Shown: positions 7,601 through 13,046 of the stretch, piece by piece
Numbering within the stretch: position 1 is the first letter of the stretch
Layout of the letters: each line of letters opens with the position of its first letter
Source of the DNA: Trichomonas tenax
Lineage: Eukaryota > Parabasalia > Trichomonadida > Trichomonadidae
DNA: 13,046 nucleotides
NCBI GenBank assembly: GCA_023091735.1
Contig: JALKBU010001292.1
Location: 1 to 13,046, forward strand
Reading direction: 5' to 3'
Translations under genes and position numbers: made by a program
The notes under the pieces: generated by a model
Told to the model about the DNA's origin: nothing
Databases searched by the model: none
Seen by the model: the letters and a program-made list of their open reading frames with translations, nothing else

Positions 7601-8482
7601 CGCTTTTGTAATATTTGTGATATAAACTGCGTTTTCCCCTTCGATTTTTGCAACCAAATCACATAAAATTTTAACACTTTCGCGTGCTCCCTCCAAATTT
7701 CCTGTCTGACTCAAACAATGAAGAATATGCATAAAATAATAATCTGCATCACTGACATAATGACCCTGATTTTCCTGTGCAGACTCTATTGCAAGTTCCC
7801 AGCTGTTTGACGCTATGTAGAGTCTGGCTCTCTCAAGAGAAGCCTCAGGAAATTCGGCAATTCCTGCAAGTTGAACTAATAAAGAAACGGACTCTTGCCA
7901 TCTGCTTACTGTTGAAAAATATATCGCTTTTCCGTAAATTACGAATGGATCTACATCCTGAGTCTGTATAGAAGCATCTGCGTTCGCCATATCGAAATAT
8001 CTTCCACTATTTCTGTCTTGTTCGGTTAGTTTGATCCAGCCGAGGAGCGCGGCAGCATCCTTGTTCGGAGGAGGCTGTGATGTTAAAGGATAAACGAAAT
8101 CGTAAGCTTGTCGATCATCTCCTGTGAGCCATAGAATTTTTGCGGCCGAAACTATCGAAGAAGCACTTGTGTTGGATTTGAGTGTATCGATTTGTAATTC
8201 AATTTCGTTTATTGATGCGTAATCGAGAATTTTTGCATTTTTATGAATCCAAAGTTTAGCTACAGCAATTTCTAGGTTGTTGGAGATTCTGCTTGTGATT
8301 TTTTCGAGTGATGAAAGAGCAGCTGAAGTCTTTCCTTGAGCTCCCATTGCTAAAGAATCCCAAATAACGAAAACAGGGTCAGATCCCTGTGATTTGAGGA
8401 ATTCCTGGCACAGAAGATGAATGTGGCCGAACATAGACTGACGCCAGTAGAAATAAATTCGCTCAAACTGAAGTTTCACCAT
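4613..8482 (-). CDS. Intraflagellar transport protein IFT139 / TTC21 homologue, 1289 aa
   Basis: The ORF starts at ATG 8482-8480 and ends with TAA at 4615-4613. The protein is an almost continuous array of tetratricopeptide-type helical hairpins. Its length (1289 aa) agrees with TTC21B/IFT139 (about 1300 aa). Family-specific signatures are visible: an N-terminal block with a tyrosine-rich helix and DPVFVIWDSLAMGAQGK; YYDDAEEITQQVMDE followed by GGDWEKQSIYAQLAELL (around residues 780-830); and the conserved block near 985-1066 with FHTLVRLIEISARRGLL, PGFKFCSGLYNFYIGEP, and a DPEWGINAQ motif followed by ANPQRRF. IFT139 is a peripheral subunit of the IFT-A complex, which drives retrograde trains and membrane-protein entry in cilia and flagella, so the organism is flagellated or recently was. 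There is no signal peptide or membrane segment. The gene is divergent from the coiled-coil gene, sharing a 144-bp promoter with a TTTACATGACA word and Myb-like sites. No frameshift or intron is seen. Confidence 0.93.
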   Translation of the reverse strand: MVKLQFERIYFYWRQSMFGHIHLLCQEFLKSQGSDPVFVIWDSLAMGAQGKTSAALSSLEKITSRISNNLEIAVAKLWIHKNAKILDYASINEIELQIDTLKSNTSASSIVSAAKILWLTGDDRQAYDFVYPLTSQPPPNKDAAALLGWIKLTEQDRNSGRYFDMANADASIQTQDVDPFVIYGKAIYFSTVSRWQESVSLLVQLAGIAEFPEASLERARLYIASNSWELAIESAQENQGHYVSDADYYFMHILHCLSQTGNLEGARESVKILCDLVAKIEGENAVYITNITKAIYALCWKDPAIVQSLIKLFTPLLNTNSDNSSFLQVYGELLIATNRPSDAIQYLQNSIVLDAEAVGAFTSLVSAYISMKDMNDASSQLELLSAMLSDSSYQVAVATLRERMNRLNQLPSSIDELISAMHSHVEMASQIFSPQSARQSTEKRLPLDLFVDQVVNIRLPDFCEALNEAMEHCSTLDRTVADARNGDVCDLIIRMLEFVPGSVPFSYYLAVLGFGEGRFVQVIKAINFVLNSKWGFNASHCHLLLAQIRLQMKQFEEADAALNRAVSYDFSIRSSLRYNMILAELHFARGQFDKAVESVNAMMKTGEYISAKPPEKLNMIIFLSNVLKAQGKTKESISNIDDALQKFTSESENGQLKLTKAAILADTDKIPDAITILDSFEPKSPLFTAAKKKQADIYLEKLNDKAAYIRCFRALVAQAETKTNLTLLGDALMNVKRFDDAVKCFQRAADMEISDTKAAIHLARAFMIVHRFEDALREYERAAANSEGDYKVILERCHVLLKLRYYDDAEEITQQVMDEIDPDGGDWEKQSIYAQLAELLSIISLKRDGEEVSTYISEALNVYDKLTAANRVDIPADAKLEINKKAAQLYIKSAEAIMDSGKPLDSAETYLKKAADLDVGGNEALLMLAHLYSDSGRKDDAKDACQRLIKDNPNCEEATMILAEISAAENIAELEASFNANPTFFHTLVRLIEISARRGLLDKVPEYFTKCNKEEPGFKFCSGLYNFYIGEPMKAIECFHAIRNDPEWGINAQLYSFHIYANPQRRFVWCETKAIATQNEIEAAEKILRKLEMNGVDTEPLRATLLLSRNTQDSVKEALKIYNRNESDDIATIIGRCRCYMCLDQQNNVTRNLNSIIHEEPNVAAIASYVEAYLMMTQISLKSGAIDEAENYIQQATDLDKSCVKAWEMTASIFEKKKDNIGASESLYSAWELTSKNDCNIGYRLAFNLMKAQNPVEAIKVARVILEKHSNFPKVKEQILIPCCAQIRQ

Positions 8483-8626
8483 TTTGTTATAAATTTAAAA
8501 ACGGTTACAACGATTTTTTTCTATTCACTTTTTGTCATGTAAAGCGGCGAATATTTTTGTAAAATTCATCATGTATTGGTCACTTTTTTGTAAGGTGTTA
8601 ATTTTAAACGGCTGATTAAATTAACA
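8483..8626. promoter_or_regulatory. Divergent promoter between IFT139 and the coiled-coil gene
   Basis: The 144 bp between opposite start codons must serve both genes. Reading toward IFT139, TTTACATGACA (8543-8533) lies 50 nt before its ATG. Closer in, TAACCG (8507-8502) and an overlapping-strand CAACGA (8508-8513) match Myb-type binding sequences; Myb proteins are known regulators in Trichomonas vaginalis. Reading toward the coiled-coil gene, GTCACTTTTT (8579-8588) offers a TCACT initiator-like site 45 nt before its ATG, and a second TCACT lies at 8525-8529. No TCACT site faces IFT139, so its initiator is unclear. Confidence 0.5.
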
Positions 8627-9082
8627 ATGTCGAAAAAATCAAAACAGATTGAGAAAGATCCTGGTTTCAATACACAGGACGAAGCTGATGAGAGATTTGA
8701 GCAGGCAAAAGCAAAAGAAATGCACAGACACAACAATACGAATAAAAAATTGCAAGATCAACAAGAACAAAGAATGCAAAATATACAAAACCAAGAAAAA
8801 GAGTATCTAAAAAGATTATCGGAGATACAAATAAAATACAAACGTCAAAAAGAAAGATTAATTAAAAAACATCAAGATGCATTAACAGCGATTCAAGATA
8901 CATTTGCCATTCAATCAAAGATGCCGCCGAAGAGAATGGATGATGATTATATTGAAGCAGTCTCCTTTGAACTTAAAAAGTTAATTGCGCAAGATGTGCG
9001 AGGAGGAGTTTTTAAGACTCAAAAGGAGAAGCTGAGAACCATTAACTCTGAGGTCGACGCTTTAATTAGGCAGACACATTAG
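8627..9082 (+). CDS. Coiled-coil hypothetical protein, 151 aa
   Basis: The ORF starts at ATG 8627 and ends at TAG 9080-9082. The protein is hydrophilic and rich in Lys, Gln and Glu. Residues about 18-97 form a long predicted helix with coiled-coil character, through the QEQRMQNIQNQEKEYLKRLSE region (46-66) and IKYKRQKERLIKKHQDAL (69-86). After a break at MPPKRM (99-104), a second part (105-151) has helices DDDYIEAVSFELKKLIAQD and TQKEKLRTINSEVDALIRQ. There is no signal peptide, membrane segment or enzymatic motif, and I do not recognise the family. Head-to-head placement with IFT139 suggests possible co-expression and so perhaps a flagellar or basal-body role, which is guilt by association only. 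Confidence 0.75.
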   Translation: MSKKSKQIEKDPGFNTQDEADERFEQAKAKEMHRHNNTNKKLQDQQEQRMQNIQNQEKEYLKRLSEIQIKYKRQKERLIKKHQDALTAIQDTFAIQSKMPPKRMDDDYIEAVSFELKKLIAQDVRGGVFKTQKEKLRTINSEVDALIRQTH

Positions 9083-9363
9083 AAAATATTTCGCGAAATT
9101 TATTCTTCTGTTTTTAATACATTTTGTTTGTACATTTGTTGTTTGTAAATAGACATATTTATGCCATCACATGCGGTTCATGATATATAATGAAATAATT
9201 TCGATTTGGAAATATAATCCTAAAACTCAAAAATCTCATATGATATATTCATAACAGAGTCTATTAGTTCGTGTTGTTAGTTGATAAAGGATTTTGAAAA
9301 TGCTATTTCGCTAAAATTCAATATAATGCTGTAAATATCGAGATAAACAAAAAATACAAACAT

Positions 9364-10500
9364 TTATATGAAAGTTTCGGTTGGTCTTATTGAGACTCTT
9401 CCTGATGGAACTCTATGTAAGAAAGAAATATGTCCTATAATTGCCTGCCTGTTAAATTTTTGTGAAGGACTCTTATATATCATGGGCGTACTTGATGTTC
9501 TTTCTGGGTTCATCAAGCGGTCGGTTAAGAGATCTTGAGATTTTTCGTTCGGATCTGACGTATTATTATTTTCTGCGATCATATCTTGACTTGTAACCGA
9601 CTCTACGACATCTGGAACTGCAATAGCCGTAATTCTAGATATGCTGAAAGCATATTCTTCGCGGAGAATCAAATTTTTGAACATTTCGCGATATTTTTCG
9701 TAGTTTGGACGTTCTGTAAAATCAAGTTTTCTTGCTTCGTTAACAAAATTCATGAATTCTAGTGGAAGGCCTTCGCACAACATTTCTGCATTCGTTGCAA
9801 ACTTTTTCTGGGCAATGTGCTCATATTTTTCTTTTTTTGTCTTTGCCTTGATGCCCTGCCACGGCAATCTGCCCTTCAAAAGATAAACTAAAACATAAGA
9901 AATACTTTCTATATCATCTCTTCGACTTTGTTCAATGCCAAGATGAGTATTGAGTGAAGCGTATCTTGCTGTGCCCGTGAGAGGTCTCCTTTCTCGATAT
10001 TGAATATGACTTTTTGTTTTAACATCGATATAACGTTTCGATAAGCCGAAATCGATAAGATATATTATATTATTGTCTTTACCAGGTCCTACGACGAAAT
10101 TATCTGGTTTTATATCTTGGTGTATGAAGCCTTTGGAATGAAGGAATTGTACACGAGAAATCATTTGATAAGCTAGTGTAGCGACAGTTTGGACATCGAA
10201 TACTTGAGGTGCGATTGTATGATATGATTCTAGTGATTTTCCAAGCAAATCCATTACAAGACAATTGAAATCATCATCGATAAAGTACCCGTAGCAGTTG
10301 GGAATACCTATCTCTCCAGACAGCAGCTTGTAAATTCGTGTTTCTCGAAGCAATTGTGGTGCCGGGGAAGTCGCAGATTCAGCTTTGACGGCGTAGACTT
10401 TCCCATTCTGCAAACTTCTCGCCGTGTAGATCTCTCCGAACGATCCAGCACCAATCTTGCTTAGAATTTCATATTTTCCAGCAAGACGGCGGTCAAGCAT
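9364..10500 (-). CDS. Casein kinase 1 family protein kinase, 378 aa
   Basis: The ORF starts at ATG 10500-10498 and ends with TAA at 9366-9364, in a TAAA context. The catalytic domain covers about residues 10-280: glycine loop IGAGSFGE (16-23), catalytic lysine in YAVK (K39), catalytic loop HQDIKPDNF (127-135, Asp129, Lys131, Asn134), metal-binding DFG (150-152), and the CK1 signature ARYASLNTHLGIEQSRRDD (178-196), where CK1 has SIN/SVN in place of the APE motif. TKKEKYEHI (221-229) corresponds to the CK1 basic segment related to the nuclear-localisation motif. CK1 enzymes phosphorylate Ser/Thr near acidic or pre-phosphorylated residues, in the cytosol, nucleus or on membranes. The one oddity is Gln128 in place of the usual HRD arginine; the catalytic residues remain, so activity is expected. 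The C-terminal tail (281-378) is Ser/Thr-rich and may be autoregulatory. It converges with the coiled-coil gene. Confidence 0.95.
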   Translation of the reverse strand: MLDRRLAGKYEILSKIGAGSFGEIYTARSLQNGKVYAVKAESATSPAPQLLRETRIYKLLSGEIGIPNCYGYFIDDDFNCLVMDLLGKSLESYHTIAPQVFDVQTVATLAYQMISRVQFLHSKGFIHQDIKPDNFVVGPGKDNNIIYLIDFGLSKRYIDVKTKSHIQYRERRPLTGTARYASLNTHLGIEQSRRDDIESISYVLVYLLKGRLPWQGIKAKTKKEKYEHIAQKKFATNAEMLCEGLPLEFMNFVNEARKLDFTERPNYEKYREMFKNLILREEYAFSISRITAIAVPDVVESVTSQDMIAENNNTSDPNEKSQDLLTDRLMNPERTSSTPMIYKSPSQKFNRQAIIGHISFLHRVPSGRVSIRPTETFI

Positions 10501-11235
10501 CGTTGGAAGTGTATTAATAAAGTTTACATTTTTATCGGCAATATAATCTTTTTAAAAGCAAATTTGGAGTTATCTACTAAAGGTAAGATGTTTTACATGG
10601 ATATTTTCGAAAAATACGTTTTTTCAACAAAGAAACAAGTTTTTCGTATAACATGTCATAAAAATCATAAGCATGAATGAAGATTTAATTTATTTCAAAA
10701 ATAAATCACCTTTTAAAAGTTGCGGTGGTTTCCGCGTGAAAAACTGCTCTCTGTCGAGATATTTTTAGGCTGTAGGCGATGCTGTATATGTTTTATTTAC
10801 AAGACATGATATTATGATTTTTCCAAATGGTTTTATTTAGCCTTTATATTTTTGGCTGATTTATCAAGTCAAAGTCTTTAAAAACCTTTTTTGAAAAAAA
10901 CCAATTGTGATTAATCCAATATTTTTGAGCAATTCCATGATAATTTGACGTCAAATATAATGATATAATTATATATATCATGTAGTTCGTTATTATCAAA
11001 ATAATAAATGATTGTGACTTTCTATAGCAAGATAATCTAAAATACATTATAATTGAAGTTTCTGAGAAAATTTTATTTTGAGGCAACCTATTGAATTCTA
11101 AAAAATTTTCTTTCAATATTCTCGAGCCCGTAATGATGAAGATTAATCTGATCATTTCAGAGAGCCTGTCAGTGACTTCCTCATTCTAGATCATATTATA
11201 ATATTCCCATAGGAATTTTATTTTTATATATTTTT

Positions 11236-11262
11236 TGTCATGTAAAAACATTTTACATGACA
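11236..11262. promoter_or_regulatory. Perfect inverted pair of the TTTACATGACA motif
   Basis: TGTCATGTAAAA (11236-11247) and TTTTACATGACA (11251-11262) are exact reverse complements separated by ACA. Each arm contains a full copy of the 11-bp word that sits upstream of three genes here. A variant with one inserted base, TTTACATTGTCA, follows at 11291-11302. This arrangement suits binding of a dimeric factor or a short cruciform; no gene start was found close by. Confidence 0.6.
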
Positions 11263-11531
11263 TCGTACATTTAGCATTTGACATGATCACTTTACATTGT
11301 CAAAAATATTGAACCTATGAATTTTTATTATTTCCGCTAGTTCTGATAGATTTTGCTCTAAAGAAATAATGCCCATTTGTATGAAACAACGCACGTAATT
11401 GAACAGTCGTTAAAATTTTATTATACATACAACAAGTTATAATTGTTTTGGAATTACGGCAAGATTGTTGAGGAATCTTATATATTTTGTAATGTCATAT
11501 GACTAAAGATTTTCTACAATAGAATGCATGC

Positions 11532-11661
11532 TTATTGATATTGAATGGTCATAGAATGCTTCATTAAAGGCCGTGACACTCCCTTTACCAGATTCAATTT
11601 CCTTGTAGCTTTAATGGTAGACACAGGGGGTAGTGTAGATGCTCAAACTAAAATATCTTAG
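11532..11661. pseudogene. GC-elevated island, possible decayed gene fragment
   Basis: Positions about 11565-11645 are roughly 45% G+C, while the surroundings are near 25%. Both strands are open: plus-strand codons 11545-11661 give 38 residues including FLVALMVDTGGSVDAQTK, and minus-strand codons 11642-11532 give 36 residues including STLPPVSTIKATRKLNLVKG. Both have a balanced composition, unlike other spacer ORFs here. The plus-strand string faintly recalls the DxSGS region of von Willebrand A domains, but with Gly in place of the first Ser. I cannot tell which strand, if either, once coded. An RNA gene is an alternative, though no known RNA motif is seen. Confidence 0.25.
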
Positions 11662-11792
11662 CTCTACTAACTTAAGTTATGGAGAACATAATTTTGGAAT
11701 TTGATTAAATAAAAATTTGTAATAAGTACGCAGAAATGGTTACTTTTTGCGTAAAAATGTACGCAAACAAAATCCTCGCACCTCGCTTTTGC

Positions 11793-11839
11793 AAAAAGTG
11801 ATCTTGTTTGTCATGTAAACCTGAAAATGTCAAGTAAAA
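11793..11839. promoter_or_regulatory. TTTACATGACA-type motif cluster
   Basis: AAAAAGTGA (11793-11801), exact TGTCATGTAAA (11809-11819) and the one-mismatch form TGTCAAGTAAA (11829-11839) lie within 47 bp. The same combination of an AAAAAGTGA word with TGTCATGTAAA occurs in the Sec23/24-like and IFT139 promoters. By that analogy a leftward transcription unit could start here, but no gene follows on that side. Confidence 0.45.
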
Positions 11840-11941
11840 TACATATTATAAGATAATATCATCATTAAAATTTTTATTTTTAATATTTTTTTATTATGGT
11901 ATATTTTGAACACTTCATGATTGAATGAAATACGCTTTGCC

Positions 11942-12099
11942 TATTGAATCATTTTTCTCATAGAATATTTTCTATGTTGCGTATGATTTCAATTAACGCA
12001 ATAAGGTTAATCTTCTCAATTTTGAATTGGAAAACCATTTTGCATACACTCAATTATACGCAAAACACAAAAAAAATCTATGAGAAAAAATTCGAATAC
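11942..12099. repeat. Long imperfect inverted repeat (foldback)
   Basis: The left arm (about 11942-11990) and right arm (about 12051-12099) are imperfect reverse complements over almost 50 bp. Perfect cores are TTTTTCTCATAGA (11952-11964 against 12089-12077) and TTGCGTAT (11977-11984 against 12063-12056), in the same order and at similar spacing, with extra matches in the outer TATT ends. The loop is about 60 bp. This suits a small foldback transposon remnant or a long hairpin RNA. It overlaps the TTGCGTA cluster. Confidence 0.65.
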
Positions 12100-12461
12100 A
12101 CATAACATTTTCAATTTAATATGCAATGATAATATCATATTCTATATGATATTTAGAGCCAAATTTAAAAAAAAAATATAAATTAGCAAGAGAAAAAATT
12201 TATGAACGATAAAATAATCGTTGACTTAAGAAACACTTTTTAAAAAACACCTTTATGAGTAACAGTAATGTTGTAAATCAATAATACTTGCATTCTGTCA
12301 ATTAAAAACTTCAAAATCTAAGCTCTGCGTCTTAAAAAACGTATTTTTAAAATTTTACAAAAATATCTGAATATGCAATTGCGTATGTCAAATGCGTCGG
12401 GTATATTTTTTAAGCATTGGATTTTGCGTATCGGCCACATGCTTAATTTGTAATTTGAAAA

Positions 12462-12533
12462 TTTACATGTCAAATTAGTCTAATGTGAAAAGTGCTTTTT
12501 TACATATTAGGCGAGTGTTCGATTCTCGATGTA
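12462..12533. other. TTTACATGTCA followed by two hairpins
   Basis: Exact TTTACATGTCA (12462-12472) is followed by an imperfect hairpin from CTAAT (12480) to ATTAG (12510) with AAAAG-TG-CTTTT at its tip. An overlapping hairpin has outer arms TACAT (12501-12505) and ATGTA (12529-12533) and inner arms CGAG (12512-12515) and CTCG (12525-12528). The two are mutually exclusive. The second contains GTTCGATT, which superficially resembles a tRNA T-loop but does not fold as one. Confidence 0.4.
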
Positions 12534-13046
12534 ATTGTATTTTTTCTTTCTAATCATAACTACATATGTGCTCGTTGAAAAATCATTCCTTTGCAGAATA
12601 GCTATATGAAGGATGTAATGTATTAAATTGAGTAAGATTTAATCATCAAATGAAATTTTTCAATTCAATCAATTAATATTACCTTTGATTTCATGCTTTT
12701 ACATATGATATGCATATTGCTGTATTAAGTAGTATGTGATTTATCATTTAATTTTCTTTTTTTAGTTAGTATAAAAAATAATTGTGAATTACGACTATAT
12801 TTCGCTTTGAATGCTTAGCCAACATAGCTGCGCATTCTCAAAAAATATAATATATATATGCATAAAATATAGTTTCATAATCAAGATCTTTGTGAAATTG
12901 ATTTTTTTTCATTGAATCAGGGAAAATTTTTCCTTCTGCGGTGTAGTCCCGCGACATTCATAACTTTTTATCTGATCAATATTTTTTCGATTTGAAAGTA
13001 CTTTCATGTACATATTGATAGTTGTCTATCCAGTGATATAAGTGGC

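Larger units (their letters stand above)
11747..12430. repeat. Cluster of TTGCGTA words
   Basis: Exact TTGCGTA or its complement TACGCAA occurs at 11747, 11760, 11977, 12057, 12379 and 12424, and shorter relatives (TACGCA at 11727, TACGC at 11931, AACGCA at 11995) fill in. In DNA this poor in G and C, the density is much above a rough composition-based expectation of well under one. Some copies are explained by the foldback arms, others are not. Function unknown. Confidence 0.5.
10501..13046. other. 2.5-kb AT-rich gene-free region
   Basis: No convincing gene was found on either strand. The only long ORF (10844-11155, minus, 103 codons) is a run of Ile, Phe, Tyr, Asn and Lys expected from AT-rich noncoding DNA. 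The first 60 bp should contain the CK1 promoter; a TACACTTCC word about 15 nt before the ATG is a weak initiator candidate, and no exact TTTACATGWCA is near. Two short hairpins with GCGG/CCGC stems occur at 10722-10735 and 12938-12952, and a TA run at about 12845-12859. More distinct elements are listed separately. It may be promoter or 3' space of genes beyond the window. Confidence 0.65.

Noticed and set aside
5383..7971. Several plus- and minus-strand ORFs of 60-130 codons inside the IFT139 gene
   Set aside because: They are antisense or alternate-frame shadows of a well-supported 1289-codon gene.
10844..11155. 103-codon minus-strand ORF
   Set aside because: Composition is dominated by Ile, Phe, Tyr, Asn, Lys and Ser as expected from AT-rich spacer; no motif, no promoter-like context.
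11641..11690. Possible intron signal TACTAAC near 11667
   Set aside because: Trichomonad introns end in ACTAACACACAG; here the downstream part does not match and no exon is evident.
11575..11700. Spliceosomal snRNA gene with an AATTTTGG Sm-like site
   Set aside because: None of the diagnostic U1, U2, U4, U5 or U6 sequences is present; the Sm-like word is easily met by chance in AT-rich DNA.
12501..12533. tRNA-like segment with GTTCGATT
   Set aside because: The T-arm pairing fails (loop of nine, mismatched stem) and no D-arm, anticodon arm or 5' acceptor strand is found at the right distance.
1..13046. CRISPR array or prokaryotic operon structure
   Set aside because: No regularly spaced repeat-spacer pattern and no ribosome-binding sites; gene content is eukaryotic.

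Overview
This is an AT-rich, intron-poor stretch of eukaryotic nuclear DNA. It reads with the standard stop code, has single-exon genes and compact intergenic spacers, and encodes an intraflagellar-transport protein, a casein kinase 1, a Sec23/Sec24-like protein and a leucine-rich-repeat protein. Together with TCACT initiator-like sites and stop codons embedded in TAAA, this best fits a parabasalid flagellate (Trichomonas/Tritrichomonas type). The organism assignment is inference; no rRNA or other marker gene is present.

Layout. Positions 1-560 hold short direct and inverted repeats, a GC-rich hairpin and a weak 63-codon minus-strand ORF. A small lysine-rich protein gene follows (568-846, +). 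Positions 847-1340 have no gene but contain several stem-loops, two sharing the 12-mer GGAGCGAGGGCT. Three 20-bp units carrying TTTACATGTYA (1341-1400) lie just upstream of a leucine-rich-repeat protein with a FERM-like region (1429-2622, +). It converges on a short Sec23/Sec24-like gene (2695-4350, -). Next comes a TTC21/IFT139 gene (4613-8482, -), which shares a 144-bp divergent promoter with a coiled-coil protein gene (8627-9082, +). A casein kinase 1 gene (9364-10500, -) converges on the latter. The last 2.5 kb (10501-13046) is very AT-rich with no convincing gene. It contains a perfect inverted pair of the upstream motif, a long imperfect foldback, a cluster of TTGCGTA words and one GC-elevated island that may be a decayed gene fragment.

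The genes do not form a pathway. IFT139 belongs to the IFT-A ciliary train, and its divergent coiled-coil neighbour may be co-expressed with it. The Sec23/24-like protein points to COPII-type trafficking and CK1 to signalling. What links the window is regulatory: an 11-bp word, TTTACATGWCA, occurs nine times exactly, all outside genes. It lies in the sense direction 31-62 nt upstream of three start codons, and four copies lie in the gene-free right end. This dispersed motif is the most interesting signal seen here.
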